64,000 nucleotides of DNA, taken from NCBI RefSeq assembly GCF_051014685.1, contig NW_027479023.1:124001-188000 (forward strand), read 5' to 3'. The translations under genes were made by a program, and so were the position numbers. This document shows positions 21,835-35,287 of this stretch, piece after piece; the stretch's first letter is position 1; the number at the start of each line of letters is the position of its first letter. The notes below the pieces were generated by a model. The model had not been told where the DNA came from. It did no database searches and worked only from the letters and a program-made list of their open reading frames with translations. The stretch is from Ptiloglossa arizonensis (taxonomy: Eukaryota; Arthropoda; Insecta; Hymenoptera; Colletidae).

Positions 21835-22575
21835 TCTAGTCATTCGTTTCGAGCATCAGAACTGCGAAAATTTTGAGTTTCTCAAGCGTTTCTTACATCC
21901 AAACTGCCATATCTCGCGAACGGATTGACCAATCCGCAAAATTTCTGTTGCATTTGAAAGTAGAAACTCGCCCGATTACAACGGTATGGGCACTTTTCCC
22001 CTAGGCCGTTCTAGTTATTCGTTTCGAGCATCAGAACTGCGAAAATTTTGAGTTTCTCAAGCGTTTCTTACCTCCAAACTACCACATCTCGCGAACGGAT
22101 TGACCAATCCGCAAAATTTCTGTTGCATCTGAAAGTAGAAGCTCGCCCGATTACAACGGTATGCGCACTTTTCCCCTAGGCCGTTCTAGTTATTCGTTTC
22201 GAGCATCAGAACTGCGAAAATTTTGAGTTTCTCAAGCGTTTCTTACATCCAAACGGCCATATCTCGCGAACGGATTGACCAATCCGCAAAATTTCTGTTG
22301 CATTTGAAAGTAGAAACTCGCCCGATTACAACTTTTGGTGTAGTTTTCCCCTAGGCCGTTCTAGTTATTCGTTTCGAGCATCAGAACTGCGAAAATTTTG
22401 AGTTCCTCAAGCGTTTCTTACTTCCAAACTGCCATATCTCGCGAACGGATTGACCAATCCGCAAAATTTCTGTTGCATTTGAAAGTAGAAACTCGCCCGA
22501 TTACAACGGTATGGGCACTTTTCCCCTAGGCCGTTCTAATTATTCGTTTCGAGCATCAGAACTGCGAAAATTTTG

Positions 22576-23450
22576 AGTTTCTCAAGCGTTTCTTACCTCC
22601 AAACTACCACATCTCGCGAACGGATTGACCAATCCGCAAAATTTCTGTTGCATCTGAAAGTAGAAACTCGCCCGATTACAACGGTATGCGCACTTTTCCC
22701 CTAGGCCGTTCTAGTTATTCGTTTCGAGCATCAGAACTGCGAAAATGTTGAGTTTCTCAACCGTTTCTTACCTCCAAACTGCCATACCTCGCGAACGGAT
22801 TGACCAATCCGCATGATTTCTGTTGCATCTGAAAGTAGAAATTCGCCCGATTACAACGGTATGCGTACTTCTCCCCTAGGCCATTCTAGTCATTCGTTTC
22901 GAGCATCAGAACTGCGAAAATTTTGAGTTTCTCAAGCGTTTCTTACCTCCAAACTGCCATATCTCGCGAACGGATTGACCAATCCGCAAAATTTCTGTTG
23001 CTTCTGAAAGTAGAAACTCGCCCGATTACAACGGTATGCGCACTTTTCCCCTAGGCCGTTCTAGTTATTCGTTTCGAGCATCAGAACTGCGAAAACTTTG
23101 AGTTTCTCAAGCGTTTCTTACATCCAAACGGCCATATCTCGCGAACGGATTGACCAATCCGCAAAATTTCTGTTGCATCTGAAAGTAGAAACTCGCCCGA
23201 TTACAACGGTATGCGTACTTCTCCCCTAGGCCGCTCTAGTCATTCGTTTCGAGCATCAGAACTGCGAAAATGTTGAGTTTCTCAACCGTTTCTTACCTCC
23301 AAACTGCCATATCTCGCGAACGGATTGACCAATCCGCAAAATTTCTGTTGCTTCTGAAAGTAGAAACTCGCCCGATTACAGCGGTGTGCGCACTTCTCCC
23401 CTAGGCCGTTCTTGTCATTCGTTTTGAGCATCAGAACTGCGAAAATTTTG
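22576..23450 (+). repeat. 875-bp (5-monomer) tandem duplication, copy A
   Basis: Repeated directly at 23451-24325 with no difference found by eye. Marker pairs at 875-bp spacing: AAACTACCAC at 22601 and 23476, CCATACCTCGCG, CCGCATGATTTC, CCGCTCTAGTC, ACAGCGGTGTGCGC. The boundary lies in the shared GCGAAAATTTTGAGTTTCTC stretch, so breakpoints are known only to within it. Confidence 0.9.
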
Positions 23451-24325
23451 AGTTTCTCAAGCGTTTCTTACCTCCAAACTACCACATCTCGCGAACGGAT
23501 TGACCAATCCGCAAAATTTCTGTTGCATCTGAAAGTAGAAACTCGCCCGATTACAACGGTATGCGCACTTTTCCCCTAGGCCGTTCTAGTTATTCGTTTC
23601 GAGCATCAGAACTGCGAAAATGTTGAGTTTCTCAACCGTTTCTTACCTCCAAACTGCCATACCTCGCGAACGGATTGACCAATCCGCATGATTTCTGTTG
23701 CATCTGAAAGTAGAAATTCGCCCGATTACAACGGTATGCGTACTTCTCCCCTAGGCCATTCTAGTCATTCGTTTCGAGCATCAGAACTGCGAAAATTTTG
23801 AGTTTCTCAAGCGTTTCTTACCTCCAAACTGCCATATCTCGCGAACGGATTGACCAATCCGCAAAATTTCTGTTGCTTCTGAAAGTAGAAACTCGCCCGA
23901 TTACAACGGTATGCGCACTTTTCCCCTAGGCCGTTCTAGTTATTCGTTTCGAGCATCAGAACTGCGAAAACTTTGAGTTTCTCAAGCGTTTCTTACATCC
24001 AAACGGCCATATCTCGCGAACGGATTGACCAATCCGCAAAATTTCTGTTGCATCTGAAAGTAGAAACTCGCCCGATTACAACGGTATGCGTACTTCTCCC
24101 CTAGGCCGCTCTAGTCATTCGTTTCGAGCATCAGAACTGCGAAAATGTTGAGTTTCTCAACCGTTTCTTACCTCCAAACTGCCATATCTCGCGAACGGAT
24201 TGACCAATCCGCAAAATTTCTGTTGCTTCTGAAAGTAGAAACTCGCCCGATTACAGCGGTGTGCGCACTTCTCCCCTAGGCCGTTCTTGTCATTCGTTTT
24301 GAGCATCAGAACTGCGAAAATTTTG
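23451..24325 (+). repeat. 875-bp tandem duplication, copy B
   Basis: Second copy of 22576-23450. After it the array returns to the CTCAACCGTTTCTTATC monomer that follows the same marker at 7530 and 2810, so the extra unit is an insertion by unequal exchange. Confidence 0.9.
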
Positions 24326-24620
24326 AGTTTCTCAACCGTTTCTTATCTCCAAACTGCCATATCTCGCGAACGGATTGATCAATCCGCAAAATTTCTGTTG
24401 CATCTGAAAGTAGAAACTCGCCCGATTACAACCGTATGCGTACTTTTCCCCTAGGCCGTTCTAGTTATTCGTTTCGAGCATCAGAACAGCGAAAATTTTG
24501 AGTTTCTCAAGCGTATCTTACCTCCAAACTGCCACATCTCGCGAACGGATTGACCAATCCGCAAAATTTGTGTTGCATCTGAAAGTAGAAACTCGCCCGA
24601 TTACAACGGTTTGTGTAGTT

Positions 24621-27600
24621 TTCCCCTAGGCCGTTCTAGTTATTCGTTTCGAGCATCAGAACTGCGAAAATTTTGAGTTTCTCAAGCGTTTCTTACATCC
24701 AAACGGCCATATCTCGCGAACGGATTGACCAATCCGCAAAATTTCTGTTGCATTTGAAAGTAGAAACTCGCCCGATTACAACTTTTGGTGTAGTTTTCCC
24801 CTAGGCCGTTCTAGTTATTCGTTTCGAGCATCAGAACTGCGAAAATTTTGAGTTCCTCAAGCGTTTCTTACTTCCAAACTGCCATATCTCGCGAACGGAT
24901 TGACCAATCCGCAAAATTTCTGTTGCTTCTGTAAGTAGAAACTCGCCCGATTACAACGGTATGCGCACTTTTCCCCTAGGCCGTTCTAGTTATTCGTTTC
25001 GAGCATCAGAACTGCGAAAACTTTGAGTTTCTCAAGCGTTTCTTACATCCAAACGGCCATATCTCGCGAACGGATTGACCAATCCGCAAAATTTCTGTTG
25101 CATCTGAAAGTAGAAACTCGCTCGATTACAACGGTATGCGTACTTCTCCCCTAGGCCGCTCTAGTCATTCGTTTCGAGCATCAGAACTGCGAAAATGTTG
25201 AGTTTCTCAACCGTTTCTTACCTCCAAACTGCCATATCTCGCGAACGGATTGACCAATCCGCATGATTTCTGTTGCATCTGAAAGTAGAAATTCGCCCGA
25301 TTACAACGGTATGCGTACTTCTCCCCTAGGCCATTCTAGTCATTCGTTTCGAGCATCAGAACTGCGAAAATTTTGAGTTTCTCAAGCGTTTCCTATCTCC
25401 AAACTGCCATATCTCGCGAACGGATTGATCAATCCGCAAAGTTTCTGTTGCATCTGAAAGTAGAAACTCGCCCGATTACAACGGTATGCGCACTTTTCCC
25501 CTAGGCCGTTCTAGTTATTCGTTTCGAGCATCAGAACTGCGAAAATTTTGAGTTTCTCTAGCGTTTCTTACCTCCAAACTGCCATATCTCGCGAACGGAT
25601 TGACCAATCCGCAAAATTTCTGTTGCTTCTGAAAGTAGAAACTCGCCCGATTACAGCGGTATGCGTACTTTTCCCCTAGGCCGTTCTAGTTATTCGTTTC
25701 GAGCATCAGAACTGCGAAAATTTTGAGTTTCTCAAGCGTTTCTTACCTCCAAACTGCCACATCTCGCGAACGGATTGACCAATCCGCAAAATTTCTGTTG
25801 CATCTGAAAGTAGAAACTCGCCCGATTACAACGGTATGTGTAGTTTTCCCCTAGGCCATTCCAGTTACTCGTTTTGAGAATCAGAGCTGCGAAAATTTTG
25901 AGTTTCTCAAGCGTTTCTTACCTCCAAACTGCCATATCTCGCGAACGGATTGACCAATCCGCAAAATTTCCGTTGCATCTGAAAGTAGAAACTCGCCCGA
26001 TTACAACGGTATGTGTAGTTTTCCCCTAGGCCGTTCCAGTTATTCGTTTCGAGCATCAGAACTGCGAAAATTTTGAGTTTCTCAAACGTTTCTTACTTCC
26101 AAACTGCCATATCTCGCGAACGGATTGACCAATCCGCAAAATTTCTGTTGCATTTGAAAGTAGAAACTCGCCCGATTACAACGGTATGGGCACTTTTCCC
26201 CTAGGCCGTTCTAGTTATTCGTTTCGAGCATCAGAACTGCGAAAGTTTTGAGTTTCTCAAGCGTTTCTTACCTCCAAACTACCACATCTCGCGAACGGAT
26301 TGACCAATCCGCAAAATTTCTGTTGCATCTGAAAGTAGAAGCTCGCCCGATTACAACGGTATGCGCACTTTTCCCCTAGGCCGTTCTAGTTATTCGTTTC
26401 GAGCATCAGAACAGCGAAAATTTTGAGTTTCTCAAGCGTTTCTTACATCCAAACGGCCATATCTCGCGAACGGATTGACCAATCCGCATGATTTCTGTTG
26501 CATCTTAAAGTAGAAACTCGCCCGATTACAACGGTATGCGCACTCTTCCCCTGGGCCGTTCTGGTTATTCGTTTCGAGCATCAGAACTGCGAAAATTTTG
26601 AGTTTCTAAAGCGTTTCTTATCTCCAAACTGCCATATCTCGCGAACGGATTGATCAATCCGCAAAATTTCTGTTGCATCTGAAAGTAGAAACTCGCCCGA
26701 TTACAACGGTATGCGCACTTTTCCCCTAGGCCGTTCTAGTTATTCGTTTCGAGCATCAGAACTGCGAAAATTTTGAGTTTCTCAAGCGTTTCTTACATCC
26801 AAACGGCCATATCTCGCGAACGGATTGACCAATCCGCATGATTTCTGTTGCATCTGAAAGTAGAAATTCGCCCTATTACAACGGTATGCGTACTTCTCCT
26901 CTAGGCCATTCTAGTCATTCGTTTCGAGCATCAGAACTGCGAAAATTTTGAATTTCTCAAGCGTTTCCTATCTCCAAACTGCCATATCTCGCGAACGGAT
27001 TGATCAATCCGCAAAGTTTCTGTTGCATCTGAAAGTAGAAACTCGCCCGATTACAACGGTATGCGCACTTTTCTCCTAGGCGGTTCTAGTTATTCGTTTC
27101 GAGCATCAGAACTGCGAAAATTTTGAGTTTCTCGAGCGTTTCTTACATCCAAACTGCCATATCGAGCGAACGGATTGACCAATCCGCAAAATTTCTGTTG
27201 CATCTGATAGTAGAAACTCGCCCGATTACAACGGTAGGTGTTGTTTTCCCCTAGGCCGTTCTAGTTATTCGTTTCGAGCATCAGAACTGCGAAAATTTTT
27301 AGTTTCTCAAGCGTTTCTTACTTCCAAACTGCCACGTCTCGCGAACGGATCGACCAATCCGCAAAATTTCTGTTGCATCTGAAAGTAGAAACTCGCCCGA
27401 TTACAACGGTATGTGTAGTTTTCCCCTAGGCCGTTCCAGTTATGCGTTTCGAGAATCAGAACTGCGAAAATTTTGAGTTTCTCAAGCGTTTCTTACCTCC
27501 AAACTGCCATATCTCGCGAACGGATTGATCAATCCGCAAAATTTCTGTTGCATCTGAAAGTAGAAACTCGCCCAATTACAACGGTATGTGTAGTCTTCCC

Positions 27601-28896
27601 CTAGGCCGTTCCAGTTATTCATTTCGAGCATCAGAACTGCGAAAATTTTGAGTTTCTCAAGCGTTTCTTACCTCCAAACTGCCATATCTCGCGAACGGAT
27701 TGACCAATCCGCAAAATTTCTGTTCCTTCTGAAAGTAGAAACTAGCCCGATTACAACGGTATGCGCACTTTTCCCCTAGGCCGTTCTAGTTATTCGTTTC
27801 GAGCATCAGAACTGCGAAAATTTTGAGTTTCTCAAGCGTTCCTTACCTCCAAACTGCCATATCTCCGCGAACGGATTGACCAATCCGCAAAATTTCTGTT
27901 GCTTCTGAAAGTAGAAACTCGCCCGATTACAACGGCATGTGTAGTTTTCCCCTTGGCCGTTCTAGTTATTCGTTTCGAGCATCGGAACTGCGAAAATTTT
28001 GAGTTTCTCAAGCGTTTCTTACATCCAAACTGCCACATCTCGCGAACGGATCGACCAATCCGCAAAATTTCTGTTGCATCTGAAAGTAGAAACTCGCCCG
28101 ATTACAACGGTATGTGTAGTTTTCCCCTAGGCCGTTCCAGTTATTCGTTTCGAGCATCAGAACTGCGAAAATTTTGAGTTTCTCAAGCGTTTCTTACCTC
28201 CAAACTGCCATATCTCGCGAACGGATTGACCAATCCGCAAAATTTCTGTTGCATCTGAAAGTAGAAACTCGCCCGATTACAACGGTATGTGTAGTTTTCC
28301 CCTAGGCCGTTCCAGTTATTCATTTCGAGCATCAGAACTGCGAAAATTTTGAGTTTCTCTAGCGTTTCTTACCTCCAAACTGCCATATCTCGCGAACGGA
28401 TTGACCAATCCGCAAAATTTCTGTTGCTTCTGAAAGTAGAAACTCGCCCGATTACAGCGGTGTGCGCACTTCTCCCCTAGGCCGTTCTTGTCATTCGTTT
28501 CGAGCATCAGAACTGCGAAAATTTTGAGTTTCTCAACCGTTTCTTATCACCAACCTGCCATATCTCGCGAACGGATTGATCAATCCGCAAAATTTCTGTT
28601 GCATCTGAAAGTAGAAACTCGCCCGATTACAACGGTATGCGTACTTTTCCCCTAGGCCGTTCTAGTTATTCGTTTCGAGCATCAGAACTGCGAAAATTTT
28701 GAGTTTCTCAAGCGTTTCTTACCTCCAAACTGCCACATCTCGCGAACGGATTGACCAATCCGCAAAATTTCTGTTGCATCTGAAAGTAGAAACTCGCCCG
28801 ATTACAACGGTATGTGTAGTTTTCCCCTAGGCCATTCCAGTTACTCGTTTCGAGAATCAGAGCTGCGAAAATTTTGAGTTTCTCAAGCGTTTCTTA
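24621..28896 (+). repeat. 9626-bp-offset HOR block, copy 2
   Basis: Copy of 14995-19270, and over 24763-28954 also of 35619-39810 (offset 10856). Right of 28896 one monomer present at 19261-19435 is missing, so the alignment continues at offset 9451. Confidence 0.88.
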
Positions 28897-30562
28897 CATC
28901 CAAACTGCCATATCTCGCGAACGGATTGACCAATCCGCAAAATTTCTGTTGCATTTGAAAGTAGAAACTCGCCCGATTACAACGGTATGGGCACTTTTCC
29001 CCTAGGCCGTTCTAGTTATTCGTTTCGAGCATCAGAACTGCGAAAGTTTTGAGTTTCTCAAGCGTTTCTTACCTCCAAACTACCACATCTCGCGAACGGA
29101 TTGACCAATCCGCAAAATTTCTGTTGCATCTGAAAGTAGAAGCTCGCCCGATTACAACGGTATGCGCACTTTTCCCCTAGGCCGTTCTAGTTATTCGTTT
29201 CGAGCATCAGAACTGCGAAAATTTTGAGTTTCTCAAGCGTTTCTTACATCCAAACGGCCATATCTCGCGAACGGATTGACCAATCCGCATGATTTCTGTT
29301 GCATCTTAAAGTAGAAACTCGCCCGATTACAACGGTATGCGCACTCTTCCCCTGGGCCGTTCTGGTTATTCGTTTCGAGCATCAGAACTGCGAAAATTTT
29401 GAGTTTCTAAAGCGTTTCTTATCTCCAAACTGCCATATCTCGCGAACGGATTGATCAATCCGCAAAATTTCTGTTGCATCTGAAAGTAGAAACTCGCCCG
29501 ATTACAACGGTATGCGCACTTTTCCCCTAGGCCGTTCTAGTTATTCGTTTCGAGCATCAGAACTGCTAAAATTTTGAGTTTCTCAAGCGTTTCTTACATC
29601 CAAACGGCCATATCTCGCGAACGGATTGACCAATCCGCATGATTTCTGTTGCATCTGAAAGTAGAAATTCGCCCTATTACAACGGTATGCGTACTTCTCC
29701 CCTAGGCCATTCTAGTCATTCGTTTCGAGCATCAGAACTGCGAAAATTTTGAGTTTCTCAAGCGTTTCCTATCTCCAAACTGCCATATCTCGCGAACGGA
29801 TTGATCAATCCGCAAAGTTTCTGTTGCATCTGAAAGTAGAAACTCGCCCGATTACAACGGTATGCGCACTTTTCCCCTAGGCGGTTCTAGTTATTCGTTT
29901 CGAGCATCAGAACTGCGAAAATTTTGAGTTTCTCGAGCGTTTCTTACATCCAAACTGCCATATCGAGCGAACGGATTGACCAATCCGCAAAATTTCTGTT
30001 GCATCTGATAGTAGAAACTCGCCCGATTACAACGGTAGGTGTTGTTTTCCCCTAGGCCGTTCTAGTTATTCGTTTCGAGCATCAGAACTGCGAAAATTTT
30101 TAGTTTCTCAAGCGTTTCTTACTTCCAAACTGCCACGTCTCGCGAACGGATCGACCAATCCGCAAAATTTCTGTTGCATCTGAAAGTAGAAACTCGCCCG
30201 ATTACAACGGTATGTGTAGTTTTCCCCTAGGCCGTTCCAGTTATGCGTTTCGAGAATCAGAACTGCGAAAATTTTGAGTTTCTCAAGCGTTTCTTACCTC
30301 CAAACTGCCATATCTCGCGAACGGATTGATCAATCCGCAAAATTTCTGTTGCATCTGAAAGTAGAAACTCGCCCAATTACAACGGTATGTGTAGTTTTCC
30401 CCTAGGCCGTTCCAGTTATTCATTTCGAGCATCAGAACTGCGAAAATTTTGAGTTTCTCAAGCGTTTCTTACCTCCAAACTGCCATATCTCGCGAACGGA
30501 TTGACCAATCCGCAAAATTTCTGTTCCTTCTGAAAGTAGAAACTAGCCCGATTACAACGGTA

Positions 30563-30913
30563 TGCGCACTTTTCCCCTAGGCCGTTCTAGTTATTCGTTT
30601 CGAGCATCAGAACTGCGAAAATTTTGAGTTTCTCAAGCGTTCCTTACCTCCAAACTGCCATATCTCCGCGAACGGATTGACCAATCCGCAAAATTTCTGT
30701 TGCTTCTGAAAGTAGAAACTCGCCCGATTACAACGGCATGTGTAGTTTTCCCCTTGGCCGTTCTAGTTATTCGTTTCGAGCATCGGAACTGCGAAAATTT
30801 TGAGTTTCTCAAGCGTTTCTTACATCCAAACTGCCACATCTCGCGAACGGATCGACCAATCCGCAAAATTTCTGTTGCATCTGAAAGTAGAAACTCGCCC
30901 GATTACAACGGCA
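30563..30913 (+). repeat. 351-bp dimer duplication, copy A
   Basis: A 175 plus 176 bp dimer repeated at 30914-31264. The join carries GGCATGCGCAC at 30910, a hybrid of GGCATGTGTAG and TATGCGCAC. The same dimer pair with the same hybrid join occurs at about 34941-35640 and 45095-45794. Confidence 0.85.
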
Positions 30914-31264
30914 TGCGCACTTTTCCCCTAGGCCGTTCTAGTTATTCGTTTCGAGCATCAGAACTGCGAAAATTTTGAGTTTCTCAAGCGTTCCTTACCT
31001 CCAAACTGCCATATCTCCGCGAACGGATTGACCAATCCGCAAAATTTCTGTTGCTTCTGAAAGTAGAAACTCGCCCGATTACAACGGCATGTGTAGTTTT
31101 CCCCTTGGCCGTTCTAGTTATTCGTTTCGAGCATCGGAACTGCGAAAATTTTGAGTTTCTCAAGCGTTTCTTACATCCAAACTGCCACATCTCGCGAACG
31201 GATCGACCAATCCGCAAAATTTCTGTTGCATCTGAAAGTAGAAACTCGCCCGATTACAACGGTA
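30914..31264 (+). repeat. 351-bp dimer duplication, copy B
   Basis: Second copy of 30563-30913, ending where TATGTGTAG follows instead of the hybrid CATGCGCAC. Confidence 0.85.
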
Positions 31265-31681
31265 TGTGTAGTTTTCCCCTAGGCCGTTCCAGTTATTCGT
31301 TTCGAGCATCAGAACTGCGAAAATTTTGAGTTTCTCAAGCGATTCTTACCTCCAAACTGCCATATCTCGCGAACGGATTGACCAATCCGCAAAATTTCTG
31401 TTGCATCTGAAAGTAGAAACTCGCCCGATTACAACGGTATGTGTAGTTTTCCCCTAGGCCGTTCCAGTTATTCATTTCGAGCATCAGAACTGCGAAAATT
31501 TTGAGTTTCTCTAGCGTTTCTTACCTCCAAACTGCCATATCTCGCGAACGGATTGACCAATCCGCAAAATTTCTGTTGCTTCTGAAAGTAGAAACTCGCC
31601 CGATTACAGTGGTGTGCGCACTTCTCCCCTAGGCCGTTCTTGTCATTCGTTTCGAGCATCAGAACTGCGAAAATTTTGAGT

Positions 31682-31856
31682 TTCTCAAGCGTTTCTTACC
31701 TCCAAACTGCCACATCTCGCGAACGGATTGACCAATCCGCAAAATTTCTGTTGCTTCTGAAAGTAGAAACTCGCCCGATTACAACGGCATGTGTAGTTTT
31801 CCCCTTGGCCGTTCTAGTTAATCGTTTCGAGCATCGGAACTGCGAAAATTTTGAGT
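31682..31856 (+). repeat. Hybrid 175-bp monomer with the 176-class right part
   Basis: The first third is ordinary (GTTTCTTACC, CACATCTCGCGAAC), and the rest carries GCTTCTG, GGCATGTGTAG, CCCCTTGGCC and GCATCGG of the 176-bp class. It is the reciprocal arrangement to the hybrid at 62656. Copies at about 46214 and 49890 show the hybrid arose before those blocks were amplified. Confidence 0.75.
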
Positions 31857-33436
31857 TTCTCAAGCGTTTCTTACATCCAAACCGCCACATCTCGCGAACG
31901 GATCGACCAATCCGCAAAATTTCTGTTGCATCTGAAAGTAGAAACTCGCCCGATTACAACGGTATGCGTACTTTTCCCCTAGGCCGTTCTAGTTATTCGT
32001 TTCGAGCATCAGAACTGCGAAAATTTTGAGTTTCTCAAGCGTTTCTTACCTCCAAACTGCCACATCTCGCGAACGGATTGACCAATCCGCAAAATTTCTG
32101 TTGCATCTGAAAGTAGAAACTCGCCCGATTACAACGGTATGTGTAGTTTTCCCCTAGGCCATTCCAGTTACTCGTTTCGAGAATCAGAGCTGCGAAAATT
32201 TTGAGTTTCTCAAGCGTTTCTTACATCCAAACTGCCATATCTCGCGAACGGATTGACCAATCCGCAAAATTTCTGTTGCATTTGAAAGTAGAAACTCGCC
32301 CGATTACAACGGTATGGGCACTTTTCCCCTAGGCCGTTCTAGTTATTCGTTTCGAGCATCAGAACTGCGAAAGTTTTGAGTTTCTCAAGCGTTTCTTACC
32401 TCCAAACTACCACATCTCGCGAACGGATTGACCAATCCGCAAAATTTCTGTTGCATCTGAAAGTAGAAGCTCGCCCGATTACAACGGTATGCGCACTTTT
32501 CCCCTAGGCCGTTCTAGTTATTCGTTTCGAGCATCAGAACTGCGAAAATTTTGAGTTTCTCAAGCGTTTCTTACATCCAAACGGCCATATCTCGCGAACG
32601 GATTGACCAATCCGCAGGATTTCTGTTGCATCTTAAAGTAGAAACTCGCCCGATTACAACGGTATGCGCACTCTTCCCCTGGGCCGTTCTGGTTATTCGT
32701 TTCGAGCATCAGAACTGCGAAAATTTTGAGTTTCTAAAGCGTTTCTTATCTCCAAACTGCCATATCTCGCGAACGGATTGATCAATCCGCAAAATTTCTG
32801 TTGCATCTGAAAGTAGAAACTCGCCCGATTACAACGGTATGCGCACTTTTCCCCTAGGCCGTTCTAGTTATTCGTTTCGAGCATCAGAACTGCTACAATT
32901 TTGAGTTTCTCAAGCGTTTCTTACATCCAAACGGCCATATCTCGCGAACGGATTGACCAATCCGCATGATTTCTGTTGCATCTGAAAGTAGAAATTCGCC
33001 CTATTACAACGGTATGCGTACTTCTCCCCTAGGCCATTCTAGTCATTCGTTTCGAGCATCAGAACTGCGAAAATTTTGAGTTTCTCAAGCGTTTCCTATC
33101 TCCAAACTGCCATATCTCGCGAACGGATTGATCAATCCGCAAAGTTTCTGTTGCATCTGAAAGTAGAAACTCGCCCGATTACAACGGTATGCGCACTTTT
33201 CCCCTAGGCGGTTCTAGTTATTCGTTTCGAGCATCAGAACTGCGAAAATTTTGAGTTTCTCGAGCGTTTCTTACATCCAAACTGCCATATCGAGCGAACG
33301 GATTGACCAATCCGCAAAATTTCTGTTGCATCTGATAGTAGAAACTCGCCCGATTACAACGGTAGGTGTTGTTTTCCCCTAGGCCGTTCTAGTTATTCGT
33401 TTCGAGCATCAGAACTGCGAAAATTTTTAGTTTCTC

Positions 33437-34236
33437 AAGCGTTTCTTACTTCCAAACTGCCACGTCTCGCGAACGGATCGACCAATCCGCAAAATTTCTG
33501 TTGCATCTGAAAGTAGAAACTCGCCCGATTACAACGGTATGTGTAGTTTTCCCCTAGGCCGTTCCAGTTATGCGTTTCGAGAATCAGAACTGCGAAAATT
33601 TTGAGTTTCTCAAGCGTTTCTTACCTCCAAACTGCCATATCTCGCGAACGGATTGATCAATCCGCAAAATTTCTGTTGCATCTGAAAGTAGAAACTCGCC
33701 CAATTACAACGGTATGTGTAGTTTTCCCCTAGGCCGTTCCAGTTATTCATTTCGAGCATCAGAACTGCGAAAATTTTGAGTTCCTCAAGCGTTTCTTACC
33801 TCCAAACTGCCATATCTCGCGAACGGATTGACCAATCCGCAAAATTTCTGTTCCTTCTGAAAGTAGAAACTAGCCCGATTACAACGGTATGCGCACTTTT
33901 CCCCTAGGCCGTTCTAGTTATTCGTTTCGAGCATCAGAACTGCGAAAATTTTGAGTTTCTCAAGCGTTCCTTACCTCCAAACTGCCATATCTCCGCGAAC
34001 GGATTGACCAATCCGCAAAATTTCTGTTGCTTCTGAAAGTAGAAACTCGCCCGATTACAACGGCATGTGTAGTTTTCCCCTTGGCCGTTCTAGTTATTCG
34101 TTTCGAGCATCGGAACTGCGAAAATTTTGAGTTTCTCAAGCGTTTCTTACATCCAAACTGCCACATCTCGCGAACGGATCGACCAATCCGCAAAATTTCT
34201 GTTGCATCTGAAAGTAGAAACTCGCCCGATTACAAC
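33437..34236 (+). repeat. 1051-bp-spaced tandem segment, copy A
   Basis: Matches 34488-35287 at offset 1051 (6 monomers plus 1): CACGTCTCGCG, ATGCGTTTCGAGAATC, CCAATTACAACGG, AACTAGCCCG and the 176-bp monomer in the same order. Copy A has GAGTTCCTC at 33778 where copy B has GAGTTTCTC. Confidence 0.8.
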
Positions 34237-34487
34237 GGCATGTGTAGTTTTCCCCTTGGCCGTTCGAGTTATTCGTTTCGAGCATCAGAACTGCGAACAT
34301 TTTGAGTTCCTCAAGCGTTTCTTACCTCCAAACTGCCATATCTCGCGAACGGATTGACCAATCCGCAAAATTTCTGTTGCTTCTGAAAGTAGAAACTCGC
34401 CCGATTACAACGGTATGCGCACTTTTCCCCTAGGCTGTTCTAGTTATTCGTTTCGAGCATCAGAACTGCGAAAATTTTGAGTTTCTC

Positions 34488-35287
34488 AAGCGTTTCTTAC
34501 TTCCAAACTGCCACGTCTCGCGAACGGATCGACCAATCCGCAAAATTTCTGTTGCATCTGAAAGTAGAAACTCGCCCGATTACAACGGTATGTGTAGTTT
34601 TCCCCTAGGCCGTTCCAGTTATGCGTTTCGAGAATCAGAACTGCGAAAATTTTGAGTTTCTCAAGCGTTTCTTACCTCCAAACTGCCATATCTCGCGAAC
34701 GGATTGATCAATCCGCAAAATTTCTGTTGCATCTGAAAGTAGAAACTCGCCCAATTACAACGGTATGTGTAGTTTTCCCCTAGGCCGTTCCAGTTATTCA
34801 TTTCGAGCATCAGAACTGCGAAAATTTTGAGTTTCTCAAGCGTTTCTTACCTCCAAACTGCCATATCTCGCGAACGGATTGACCAATCCGCAAAATTTCT
34901 GTTCCTTCTGAAAGTAGAAACTAGCCCGATTACAACGGTATGCGCACTTTTCCCCTAGGCCGTTCTAGTTATTCGTTTCGAGCATCAGAACTGCGAAAAT
35001 TTTGAGTTTCTCAAGCGTTCCTTACCTCCAAACTGCCATATCTCCGCGAACGGATTGACCAATCCGCAAAATTTCTGTTGCTTCTGAAAGTAGAAACTCG
35101 CCCGATTACAACGGCATGTGTAGTTTTCCCCTTGGCCGTTCTAGTTATTCGTTTCGAGCATCGGAACTGCGAAAATTTTGAGTTTCTCAAGCGTTTCTTA
35201 CATCCAAACAGCCACATCTCGCGAACGGATCGACCAATCCGCAAAATTTCTGTTGCATCTGAAAGTAGAAACTCGCCCGATTACAAC
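34488..35287 (+). repeat. 1051-bp-spaced tandem segment, copy B
   Basis: Second copy of 33437-34236. Private change: CCAAACAGCCACATC at 35204. It runs into the second 176-bp dimer pair at about 34941-35640. Confidence 0.8.

Larger units (their letters stand above)
28289..33252 (+). repeat. 5-kb HOR block, copy 1 (about 28 monomers)
   Basis: Aligns with 42821-47778 at offset 14532 (83 monomers plus 7). Only scattered substitutions were seen, for example GCGATTCTTACC (31338) against GCGTTTCTTACC, TTAATCGTTTCG (31817) against TTATTCG, and CTGCTACAATTT (32890) against CTGCTAAAATTT. The block contains two 176-bp monomers 351 bp apart. Confidence 0.88.
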
